This document shows, piece after piece, positions 43,926 through 53,300 of a DNA stretch of 64,000 bases. The notes under the pieces were generated by a model that saw nothing but the letters and a program-made list of their open reading frames with translations, was not told the origin of the DNA and did not search any database. Each line of letters begins with the position of its first letter. Within the stretch, counting starts at the first letter, position 1. The stretch is from assembly GCF_024305035.1 (NCBI RefSeq), contig NZ_JAMWZB010000009.1, positions 1 to 64,000 of the forward strand, written 5' to 3'. Source of the DNA: Algoriphagus sp. GTDB taxonomy: Bacteria; Bacteroidota; Bacteroidia; Cytophagales; Cyclobacteriaceae. The translations under genes were made by a program, and so were the position numbers.

Positions 43926-44945
43926 TTATTGATTAGAAAATGGAACCCTGAGACTGGCATAAGTTTCCGCTTCCAGCCCCTTGATATGAAAGTCAACCGA
44001 ACGATTCTGCCAATCAATTTCGGCTAATCCATAATTTAGTTTTGCGATCAATTCACCGATCCGAAATCGGTTCTCTTCCTCCCCTGCCTTACTCCAAGTA
44101 TGGGTCAATCCACTTGAGGTAATTTCATAGAGGCCTTCTGGAAAGCGTTCATCTTCCAATTTCATCAATTCAGCAATATGTCGATCCCCACTGAGCAGAA
44201 TAGGTGTTTTTACAGCTGATGAAGCGATCAAGTCCAAGAGCCGTTCCCGTTCTTTGGGGAAATTAGCCCATTTTTCATACACATGGTCCACTGGTAAAAA
44301 TTGAATTCCGGACACAATTAAATTGACCTGAGCCTGGCTGGTGTTTAATTCATTTTCCAACCATTTCCATTGCGCTTCTCCTAAAATCTGTCCCTGCTCA
44401 TTGGGAAGGTAATTTCGATTTTCACGCATCAGCGTATCGCGGTGATAGCGCGCATCAAGGAGAATTACCTTCACTTGTTTATCCCCTGAACCAAACATAT
44501 AAGCGGCATAAGCTCCTTCCCGCTTTCGCTCGGGGGCACTTTTGGGTACATCCAAAAAATCCATCATCAACTGTTGAGATTCTTTCTTTTTCGCATAATA
44601 TTTTCCCCCATCATTGATCCCATAATCGTGATCATCCCAGATGCCAATGATGGCGGTGGAATTTCTTAATTCCTGGTATTTAGGTTGGGCTTTTTGCCGG
44701 GCATATTTTTCCCGAAGCGTATCCATAGAATGAGTATCCCCATAGATGTTATCCCCCATCCAAATCCATAGGTCGGAATTCTCCGCTAAAATCGGATCCC
44801 ATAGTGGCTGGGGATCATCTTGTCTATTGCATGAACCAAAAGTGATGGTGGTGATGGATTCCCCTTTGGTGACGGATTTTTTGGAATCGCAGGAAGCCAG
44901 GCCAAGCAGGGCGACAAAAACGAAGGTGATGTTTAGCAGTTTCAT
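43926..44945 (-). CDS. PhoD-like alkaline phosphatase, lipoprotein
   Basis: A 339-residue exported protein of the PhoD/metallophosphatase group. It has a signal peptide with the lipobox Leu-Ala-Ser-Cys near residue 20. Metal-site motifs include the FGSCNRQDD segment, GDNIYGD, WDDHDYG and SGDRH. It would release phosphate from phosphodiesters outside the inner membrane. I use the ATG at 44945, since the nine codons above it would break the signal peptide. It is cotranscribed with the Tat-exported phosphoesterase. Confidence 0.92.
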   Translation of the reverse strand: MKLLNITFVFVALLGLASCDSKKSVTKGESITTITFGSCNRQDDPQPLWDPILAENSDLWIWMGDNIYGDTHSMDTLREKYARQKAQPKYQELRNSTAIIGIWDDHDYGINDGGKYYAKKKESQQLMMDFLDVPKSAPERKREGAYAAYMFGSGDKQVKVILLDARYHRDTLMRENRNYLPNEQGQILGEAQWKWLENELNTSQAQVNLIVSGIQFLPVDHVYEKWANFPKERERLLDLIASSAVKTPILLSGDRHIAELMKLEDERFPEGLYEITSSGLTHTWSKAGEEENRFRIGELIAKLNYGLAEIDWQNRSVDFHIKGLEAETYASLRVPFSNQ

Positions 44946-45183
44946 GATGGGTAGTGATTTATAAGGATTCAAAAATGCACAGGGATCCTCAAATCTTCTA
45001 GACCGTGGAAAAACTTAAAGAAGAAATAACCTAAAAATCACATGGAAAAGATCGAACAAGTAATTGTGATTCAAAAGATTATTTGCAAAATTTAAGGTGT
45101 TCATGCTTAATGAAAAGCAATCGGGTTCCTACAAAGATTTTAGTGGGTGTTTTTAAGTGTTTCAACTCTTTTACTCTATTCCT

Positions 45184-46245
45184 ATGGTCACACATTATCT
45201 CATTACCAATCGGGAAGTTACCTCCCGCAACAGCAAAAACTACATCGCAGTTAATGATCGTGAATACATGCGAAAAGATGGGGATGAGGAAGCCAGACAT
45301 AACTTGCGTTATGGAACCGTTCGCTTCGATCCCAACAAAGCAAAAAAGCTAAAGGATTTTGACATCAAAATCCTTCCAGAGGTGAACGAAGATTTGCTTG
45401 CCAAATACGCAGACGATAAGGAGGTCAACAAATCGGTTTTTCCCTCCTCTCAGGTTTTTAATGAGCTCTATGAAGCCGGAGTTGCTGCTGGAGAAAAAGC
45501 CAAGGGCATGCCAATTCAGGAAGATATTCTGGTTTTTGTTCATGGGTTCAAATCCGATTTGGAAACAGCCATGCAAACCCTGGCCGAGCTGCACCGAAAA
45601 TACGTAGAACCTGAAAACTCCCCTATCAAGCATCTGGTCCTGTTCACCTGGCCGGCAAAGAAAAAACTGTTGAAATACCGTTCCGACGCCTACGATGCCA
45701 TGCAGTCTGGGTTTGCCTTGGCTCGTTCCATGGCTTCGCTCAGAGAGTTTTTCAAAAAGAAATTTGTGGAGGAGCGGAAGCCTCTATGCCAACAAAAAAT
45801 TCATTTGATGTGCCATAGCATGGGGAATCGAGTCTTGGAAAATATGGTAAGAGGTGTGGTCGACATCGGCATGGAAATCAATTCCCTTTTCGCAGAAATC
45901 ATCCTAGTGGGAGCAGATATCGATTATTATGCGCTGGAGCAACCCCATCCCCTCTATCGTTTGATTGATTTTGGAGAGCGGGTTCATGTGTATTATCACA
46001 ACAAAGATCAAGCTTTGGGTGTTTCCGAGCTAACCAAAAATGCCTTCAATCGACTCGGAAGATGGGGAGCCAAAAATTCCATCAATCTTCCCGATGATAT
46101 TTACCAATGCGATGTCACCCCCATCCAAGATGACAAAGGGTTGCTCCACGACACGGTTCACCATTGGTATTATACCAATTCCCCTTCAGTAGTCGAAGAT
46201 ATCATCCACGTGATCCAGGGTGAAGGTTCCATTTTTAGCTCATAA
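45184..46245 (+). CDS. Alpha/beta hydrolase (DUF900-like)
   Basis: A 353-residue cytoplasmic serine hydrolase. The oxyanion segment VFVHGFKSD lies near residue 116, and the nucleophile Ser is in CHSMGNRV near 212; Asp and His candidates follow (a VGADIDYY strand and the C-terminal HHWYY). The N-terminal 90 residues form a family-specific cap. The substrate is unknown. The M19-type gene starts 3 bases after the stop, so they are one operon. I start at the ATG at 45184 rather than a GTG nine codons earlier. Confidence 0.82.
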   Translation: MVTHYLITNREVTSRNSKNYIAVNDREYMRKDGDEEARHNLRYGTVRFDPNKAKKLKDFDIKILPEVNEDLLAKYADDKEVNKSVFPSSQVFNELYEAGVAAGEKAKGMPIQEDILVFVHGFKSDLETAMQTLAELHRKYVEPENSPIKHLVLFTWPAKKKLLKYRSDAYDAMQSGFALARSMASLREFFKKKFVEERKPLCQQKIHLMCHSMGNRVLENMVRGVVDIGMEINSLFAEIILVGADIDYYALEQPHPLYRLIDFGERVHVYYHNKDQALGVSELTKNAFNRLGRWGAKNSINLPDDIYQCDVTPIQDDKGLLHDTVHHWYYTNSPSVVEDIIHVIQGEGSIFSS

Positions 46246-46248
46246 GCC

Positions 46249-47853
46249 ATGCGAAGAAAATTTTCAGATTTACATTGCCACAATCACATGCGGGCCCATT
46301 TTCAGATGCAGGAGAAGGAGCGGAAATTTCGGCGCAGTGATAAGTTCAGTCCTTGGACAGTAATCGCTTCCAATCGAAGAAACTACCAAGCCGGAAAAAT
46401 GGGGGCCTCCTATTCTCAAATGGATCTGGTCAAATGCTGGAATTCGAATTTGAGACTGACCTTTAATTCCCTCTACCCGCTTGAGCGGGAATTTGTCAAA
46501 GGAATGAAGCCGCAATTCGGAGAGGATAAATGGTATAAGTTTCTGATCGCATTTGCTACCTCACATAAGCTTCCATTACGGGATTTTATCCAAGTGGCTT
46601 ATATGCGGATTCCGGATGCAGCAGTCGATTTTTTTCAATCTCCAGCATATGATTATTGGGAATCGCTAAACCGGGAATTGGAGTTTGTGAGCATGGATTC
46701 GGGGAAAGTAATCCACAAGAATGAAATTCATATTCCCGGGAAATTTATCGGCCGGAAAAAAGCTGAAATGCGAAGAATGCAGCAGTTTCCCAAGTCTTAC
46801 CTTGCTAAAAAAGCAGCTTACAAAATTCCCGCTGATCGAAGGGAATTGGAAGCTTCGCTACTTGATGATCAGGAGATCACCATGATTTTGACCATAGAAG
46901 GTGCCCATGCTTTGGGTACGGACAGGGTAGGATCCATCGAAGAAATCTCCGATCGGATTCACTTCATCAAGACGGTCTGGAAATTTCCTGTTTTCTTTAT
47001 CACGTTTGCCCATCATTTTGATAATCATCTTTGCGGCCATGCACATTCCATTCCGGATATGGGGAAAATGCTTTTGAACCAGCGAAAACGAATGAACGGG
47101 GGGTTCAACAATGATGGAAGACGTGTGATCAAAGCGCTCCTGAGTATTGACTCGAACTTTGAACGGGATTCAAGCCTAGGCTACCGAATTCTTATCGACG
47201 TCAAGCACATGAGTGCACGCTCACGCAAAGAGTTTTACAGTTTGGTCAATAAATGCCATCAAAAAGGAGATCGAATCCCCGTGATCGCTTCTCACTGTGC
47301 CTATTCGGGGATTTCCACTCTGGACAAGCATATCGAACGGGAAGATCAGGAACAAGACGACTACACCGATCCCAGCGGAAAATTCAATGCCTGGAATATC
47401 AATATGTGCGATGAGGATATCGAAATGATTGTGAAAACCAAAGGGCTTTTCGGCCTTTCTTTTGATCAGCGGATATTGGGAATCACTAAAAAAGACCTGA
47501 AAGAAAACCCAAATCGAAACGGGATTCAGCTTATTTGGGAAAACCTAGAAGCCATTATCCAAAGTCCCTATACCAATCCGAATCTCAACAACCAAGAAAA
47601 GGAACAAGTCTGGAAATGCATCACGATTGGAACGGACTTCGAAGGTCTGATCGATCCCGTGGACCCTTATCCCAGCGCTCTGGAGTTTGAATTGATGGCC
47701 AATAATTTGGTTTTCACCATCGATCAAGCACGAAAATCAGGAAACAAAAAGTACCTCAACCACCTCCAATCGCGGGAAGATGTAGCCGCGGCTGTGAATG
47801 ATTTTTGTTTTGGGAATGCGGAGCGGTTTGTAATGGAAAACTACCCCAGATAA
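46249..47853 (+). CDS. M19 (membrane dipeptidase)-like amidohydrolase
   Basis: A 534-residue protein without a signal peptide. Metal-site elements of the M19 fold are visible: an N-terminal DLHCHNH, the bridging Glu in TIEGAHALG, two His regions (FITFAHHFDNHLCGHAH and VIASHCAYSG) and Asp in ITIGTDFEG. The N-terminal pattern is His-x-His where M19 enzymes have His-x-Asp, so the metal site may differ. A long insertion at about 30-210 is not seen in classical dipeptidases. Tightly coupled to the hydrolase gene. Confidence 0.78.
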   Translation: MRRKFSDLHCHNHMRAHFQMQEKERKFRRSDKFSPWTVIASNRRNYQAGKMGASYSQMDLVKCWNSNLRLTFNSLYPLEREFVKGMKPQFGEDKWYKFLIAFATSHKLPLRDFIQVAYMRIPDAAVDFFQSPAYDYWESLNRELEFVSMDSGKVIHKNEIHIPGKFIGRKKAEMRRMQQFPKSYLAKKAAYKIPADRRELEASLLDDQEITMILTIEGAHALGTDRVGSIEEISDRIHFIKTVWKFPVFFITFAHHFDNHLCGHAHSIPDMGKMLLNQRKRMNGGFNNDGRRVIKALLSIDSNFERDSSLGYRILIDVKHMSARSRKEFYSLVNKCHQKGDRIPVIASHCAYSGISTLDKHIEREDQEQDDYTDPSGKFNAWNINMCDEDIEMIVKTKGLFGLSFDQRILGITKKDLKENPNRNGIQLIWENLEAIIQSPYTNPNLNNQEKEQVWKCITIGTDFEGLIDPVDPYPSALEFELMANNLVFTIDQARKSGNKKYLNHLQSREDVAAAVNDFCFGNAERFVMENYPR

Positions 47854-47866
47854 TCGAAAGTAGAAA

Positions 47867-48826
47867 TTAATCTTCCCCGAAAATCTCTTTCACTACCCAG
47901 CCCTTTCCCCACTCTTCGATTTCCTTTTCGGTCCAGAGTTCAGGGAAAAAGATCACTTTTTGAAAACGCGGAGGAAGGTATTTCTGCCAGTTAGTGCCTC
48001 CGGTAGCAGCAATATCCACCGGATCGCGCTGCAGGTAGCGAACCGCCGACTTGTAATGTGCCAATGGCCAAAACACATTGGCTTTCAAATCCAACTGCTT
48101 CATGAGCTCAGTCAACTCTTCATCCGGCTGATTGATTTCCAGGTAGCGCTGCCAGAGATTTTTTCTTCGGTAGTTTTCGATCAATTCTTTGAGCTTTTTC
48201 CCATACTTGAGCTCAAAATTTTTCAGCGTCAATGTCTTTTCTCCCGTTGCCAACTCAATGGCTCCCTGCTGCCAATACAAATGCTCAAAAAGATCATCCG
48301 AAGGAGAATGGTAGTCAAATTCGTCTCTTCGATTCAATGTGACTAAATGAAAAGCATCCGTTGCCATCAGTTCGATTTCCCGGTATTGGGCACTTTGAAA
48401 ACCCGAAGACGGAAGAAGCGACATGCGAAATTTCAAGAATTGTTCTCGCTCCATGCCCTTCCACATCATGGCAAAGGAAGAAATCAAATGGTCCAGGTAC
48501 ATCAGAATTCGCTCCAAGCGTTGCTTGAAAAATTCTTGGGAAAGCGGCTTATGATCAGCGATTTGTTCCATTTCAGAAATAATCAGCTTGAAATACAGTT
48601 CGGTAATCTGATGATAAATAATAAAAATCTTTTCATCCTTGAAGCTGGTTTTGGGTTGCTGAAGGGAGAGCAACACATCCAAATTGATATATTCCCAATA
48701 GGTTAAATAATCTGCATAAAGCAAGCCCTCCAAATAGGAAAGCATATCTTGTCCGGAGGCTTTGAATTTCTCCTCGAGCAAATGGATTTTATCTAAAATC
48801 TGAGGATCAAATTGGTTTTCGTGCAT
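47867..48826 (-). CDS. kynA: Tryptophan 2,3-dioxygenase
   Basis: Opens the indole ring of tryptophan to N-formylkynurenine, the first step of the kynurenine pathway. The 319-residue length fits the bacterial haem enzyme. The N-terminal YWEYINLDVLLSLQQPK and IIYHQITELYFKLI segments match the substrate and haem pocket, with the distal His in the latter. A further conserved region is FEHLYWQQGA. It is divergent from a glutaryl-CoA dehydrogenase gene, which acts at the lower end of the same route. Confidence 0.93.
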   Translation of the reverse strand: MHENQFDPQILDKIHLLEEKFKASGQDMLSYLEGLLYADYLTYWEYINLDVLLSLQQPKTSFKDEKIFIIYHQITELYFKLIISEMEQIADHKPLSQEFFKQRLERILMYLDHLISSFAMMWKGMEREQFLKFRMSLLPSSGFQSAQYREIELMATDAFHLVTLNRRDEFDYHSPSDDLFEHLYWQQGAIELATGEKTLTLKNFELKYGKKLKELIENYRRKNLWQRYLEINQPDEELTELMKQLDLKANVFWPLAHYKSAVRYLQRDPVDIAATGGTNWQKYLPPRFQKVIFFPELWTEKEIEEWGKGWVVKEIFGED

Positions 48827-48946
48827 GGGGCAACTTTTAGGAAAAAAGATAGTTTTTTAAGAAGCGATCTATTTATTTCGGGTCTAGGCGGGAAGCTTTT
48901 CTTCCCGGTAAAATTGTCTGATAGAATTCAATAAACCAAATCAACT

Positions 48947-50152
48947 ATGGGGGCCGAGGGAATCCAAAAATCACAAAAGCAGGATACATTTGAAGGGGTG
49001 GATTTTTTAGATCTGGACGATCTTTTAACAGAGGAGCATAAATTGATCCGAACCTCGATCCGGGACTTTGTCAAGCGGGAGATTTCTCCCTACATCGAAG
49101 ACTGGGCACAAAAAGCCCATTTTCCTTCCGAGATTGTCAAAAAATTCGGAGATGTGGGAGCCTTTGGTCCGCAGATCCCAGAAGAATACGGCGGAGGTGG
49201 CCTGGACTATATTGCCTATGGGTTGATTATGCAGGAGATCGAGCGGGGGGATTCCGGGATGCGATCCACGGCCTCGGTGCAAGGCTCGCTGGTGATGTAT
49301 CCCATCTATAAATTCGGCTCTGAAGAGCAGCGAAAAAAATACCTTCCCAAATTGGCTTCCGGAGAAATGCTGGGCTGTTTTGGCCTAACCGAACCAGATC
49401 ATGGCTCCAATCCCAGCGGGATGACCACCCATTTCAAGGACATGGGAGACCATTATTTGCTCAATGGCGCTAAAATGTGGATTTCCAATTCACCTAAAGC
49501 AGATATCGCCGTGGTTTGGGCAAAAAATGAAGCGGGCAGAATTCACGGATTGATTGTGGAACGTGGAATGGAAGGGTTTTCGACTCCAGAAACGCACAGT
49601 AAATGGTCACTTCGTGCCTCTTGCACCGGAGAATTGGTATTCGATAACGTGAAGGTTCCCAAAGAAAATCTATTGCCTGGCAAATCCGGACTCGGCGCAC
49701 CCATGATGTGCTTGGATTCGGCACGTTTTGGGATTGCTTGGGGAGCAATCGGAGCGGCAATGGACTGCTATGAATCTGCCCGAAAATATGCTGCGGAGCG
49801 CATTCAATTCGACAAGCCAATCGGTGCTTTCCAGCTTACCCAGAAAAAACTGGCCGAAATGCTGACCGAAATCACCAAAGCCCAGCTTTTGGCTTGGAAA
49901 GTAGGCAAGATGATGAATGAGGGAAAAGCCAAAACCGTTCATATTTCAATGGCCAAGCGAAACAATGTAGAAATGGCTCTTACTATTGCAAGAGAAGCGA
50001 GACAAATTCATGGCGGTATGGGAATTACCGGGGAATACCCGATGATGCGACACATGATGAATTTGGAATCTGTGATCACCTATGAGGGTACGCACGATAT
50101 TCATCTGCTGATTCTAGGAAATGAAATAACAGGGATTCCGGCTTTTAAATAA
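48947..50152 (+). CDS. Glutaryl-CoA dehydrogenase
   Basis: An FAD acyl-CoA dehydrogenase of 401 residues that converts glutaryl-CoA to crotonyl-CoA with decarboxylation. It is recognised by the FAD-site GCFGLTEPDHGSNPSGM segment and by TYEGTHDIHLLILG at the C-terminus, whose Glu is the catalytic base in this subfamily. It completes lysine and tryptophan degradation. A hairpin with a 7-base stem (48889-48907) sits in its upstream region. A terminator follows. Confidence 0.92.
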   Translation: MGAEGIQKSQKQDTFEGVDFLDLDDLLTEEHKLIRTSIRDFVKREISPYIEDWAQKAHFPSEIVKKFGDVGAFGPQIPEEYGGGGLDYIAYGLIMQEIERGDSGMRSTASVQGSLVMYPIYKFGSEEQRKKYLPKLASGEMLGCFGLTEPDHGSNPSGMTTHFKDMGDHYLLNGAKMWISNSPKADIAVVWAKNEAGRIHGLIVERGMEGFSTPETHSKWSLRASCTGELVFDNVKVPKENLLPGKSGLGAPMMCLDSARFGIAWGAIGAAMDCYESARKYAAERIQFDKPIGAFQLTQKKLAEMLTEITKAQLLAWKVGKMMNEGKAKTVHISMAKRNNVEMALTIAREARQIHGGMGITGEYPMMRHMMNLESVITYEGTHDIHLLILGNEITGIPAFK

Positions 50153-50172
50153 CCGCATGCCTGAATATCAAA

Positions 50173-50206
50173 CAAAATGCTCAGAAAATCCAACTGGGCA
50201 TTTTTT
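50173..50206 (+). terminator. Terminator after glutaryl-CoA dehydrogenase
   Basis: AAAATGCTCAG pairs with CTGGGCATTTT (one G-T pair) and is followed by further T. Confidence 0.7.
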
Positions 50207-50398
50207 ATACGCTCACCGGACCAGGTCTACAGAATACAAAAGGTTGATTTACCTAATTTCAATTTCATTCCAGGCCTTTTCTTCTACCCCTCCTTGGCAT
50301 GGGTGGAGAATATCCGCTTGCTCAGGTATTAGATTTTAGCGCCAACTTTTTCACTTTTACTTCGTAAACCGATTAATTGATTAAAAAAAATTCAGTTC

Positions 50399-53300
50399 TC
50401 ACTCTACTTTACTGAACCGACCCAAATAAGCAGTACCCTTTTCATCCAGCACCCAGATCAAATATACCCCCGAACTTAAGGTTTCTACCTCTATTTCAAG
50501 CACAGCATCACCCATCGCTCTGGTAAAAAGTGATTCGGTCACCCGTTTTCCATTCATTTCAAAGACGTCAAAATAGGCAATTTTTAAGCCTAAATCGCGG
50601 GGAAGTTTCACCTTAATTTGATGATTTGCCGGATTGGGATACAGGGTCAATTCCATGACATCCAACCGGGAGATTAAGCCTGAAATGCTCACTTCAATGG
50701 CACTTAACCTTTTTTTGCAACCCACCTCATTTTCCAGTTCTACCTCATAGCTACCCATTTGATTCAATTCGAGCATTCGTTCATTTTCTCCTTCCAACAA
50801 TTCCCCATTCCGATACCATTGATAGCCTTTTACCCCTTCAGGGGCAACTAATTTAGATCCATCTTGGATAATGGCACCTTCTGGAAATTGGGCAAGTTCA
50901 ACTTCAAAATCATTGGATTCGCTCAAACAAGCACCCGCATAGCGAATCAAGGCTTGATAAACTCCGGGTTCCTTGGTTTCCAAAACTTTAGTGTGCTGTC
51001 CCGAAATCTTTTGCCCGTTTCTACGCCACTCGACTACTTCAAAATCTTTTTCTGAACTTACTTCAAGTCTTGCCTCATCCCCCTCACAAATCAAAGACTC
51101 CCCTTGAATTTGGATCGGATCGGATTCAAAACGCGTAACGGTGACCACTGCGGTCTTTTCGGTTCGATTGCCTGAAAAATCCTCAGCCACAACCCGGATG
51201 TCCACTTTCTTCCCAATATCGGCGCAAGTCAATTCGGTTTGGCTCAATCCAAATTCCAACTCCCCGCAATTATCCGAAAATTCCTCAATCAACAGTTCTT
51301 CTGTTAGTTCCACCTTTCCGATGCTGACATCAAAATGGACTTCCAGATTGTTGACTACCAAATTCGGGGCAAGTTTGTCTGCTATCCTCAATCCCAAGTT
51401 CCTGGTCCAGATTGCTCCGCTTTCATCCGTGAGGGTTACCTCAATGGTCTTTTCTCCTAAATCTGAACAATCAAATTGCTGCTGACTCAAAGAGACCGTC
51501 CAGTTGGGATCTTCCAATGGCCAACGCAAAAAGACCGATTCCGGAGCCAAATCCACCTTGCCATTTGAACCCAGTTCCAATAAAATCTCGGCTTTTAACT
51601 CCGGAAAATCAAATGAACTTTGCTCCACATTCAAACGCTCAGATTTCACTTGACAGCCATTACTCAATTGAATCTCGGCATAATACAATCCCTGTTGCTG
51701 GACTAAAATCGAATTCCCTTTTTCTCCCTCTATCAATTGATCATTCCGATACCAGGACAAAACCTCATACTCGAGTTCTTCTCCTAGTCTGAGCTCTACC
51801 TCTCCGCCTTCATAGAGCTCATTGAGGGCAGAAAGTGAGACTTTCTTCGACTCAAAGACATTCAGTTCAACCATTCGCTTCTTAGTGGTTGAATTTCCGG
51901 ATTGATCTGTAAGCGTGATTTCTACGGTAATCGGCTCGTAGGTTCCATCGGGATTCAGGTCCGAACAGGTAATTTCAGTTTTACTCAGGTCTATACGGAC
52001 CGGTGCAGTCGCCAAACAATTCTCATAAATGAATTCGGTCCGGATATAAAAATCATCAGGGGATAAGGTCGCTTTTCCGATCGTTTGATCAAAGGGAAGA
52101 TTTGCATTTGTAGCTTCAAAATCCGGAGGAAGGGTGTCCAGCACCTCTACCAGCACCACTTTGGTCCAGGTATTTCCTTTTGAATCTGTGATTTTCAATT
52201 CATTTTCAGTACCCGAAAGGTCTGCACAGGTATAGGTTTCGGATCGGGAAAAAATCACTTCCCAGTCCGATTGAACCTCATTTTCCAGATAATCCTGAAG
52301 ACTGGTCTCCGCCATTCCATTTTCATTCAATTCCACGCGAATGGAAGATTTGAAGAGGGGCTCGAGGGTGGTTTCTGCTCCGGTCAATTCAACCAGCACA
52401 CTGACTTCATCAGGATACACCCTTCGTTCGACCGATTGAAGTTCATAGGCCTCATTCATCTGAGGAAAGACATAAACCGGAGTAAAATCCACCTTAGCAA
52501 AGGTTTTGGCTCCATCCTTTACCTTGCTTACATTGACTTCCAAATGTCCATAATGCTTTCCCCCGTCTGTAATTACCGGATTGGCACCTGCAGAATTCCA
52601 GATTTCCTCCGAATTTTCATCCGCGGTCCAAACTTTAAACGGATTATAATCCACCTTGGGAAAAGGAATAGCGCTGTAATCGCGTTTCACCCCAAAAATC
52701 CCATCGCCTGCCACGCCCACATCATAGTACAAAACTCCCTTGCCATCGCCATTTTCATCGACCACACTTCGCTCAAATAGCTCATCATGCCCACTCAAAA
52801 CTGCAATCACTCCATATTCTTCCAAAAGGGGGTGAAGAACCCGCATGGGAAGTCCTGTTTGGCCTACTGACAATTCATGATTGAGCGGTACCCCATGCTC
52901 ACCGGAACTATAGGCAATGTGATGATATTGGACAAAAATCAGCTGACCCGCTTCTGAAGCCGCTTTGAGGTTGGATTCCAGCCATCGATATTGGTCACTC
53001 CCCGGATGAAATCCTGACAAGTCTGTCCCTCCATTACTCGCGTATTCTGCCGCTGTATAATTTTCTTGTGTATCGGTACCCAATTCGGTCAATTCCTTAC
53101 CGGAAACTTTCTCCTCGTCTGAAAAATCAGAGGCCAACTGATCCGGAGTACCATTACTGGAATCCAGGGTCAGAATCGTCACCGGCCCATAGTCCACGCG
53201 ATAATAACTCTGACGATGTTTTTTGAGTGGATCTTCTTCAGGGGTTTCAAAATAAGCATGAAAGCGCATGCGCCCCACTTTGGGAGCAAACTCCCCTCGA

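Noticed and set aside
50157-50339. 60-codon plus-strand frame after the glutaryl-CoA dehydrogenase gene
   Set aside because: It runs through the terminator of that gene and its product looks random.
52271-52780. 169-codon plus-strand frame inside the large T9SS gene
   Set aside because: Antisense shadow; the minus-strand product has clear domains through this region.
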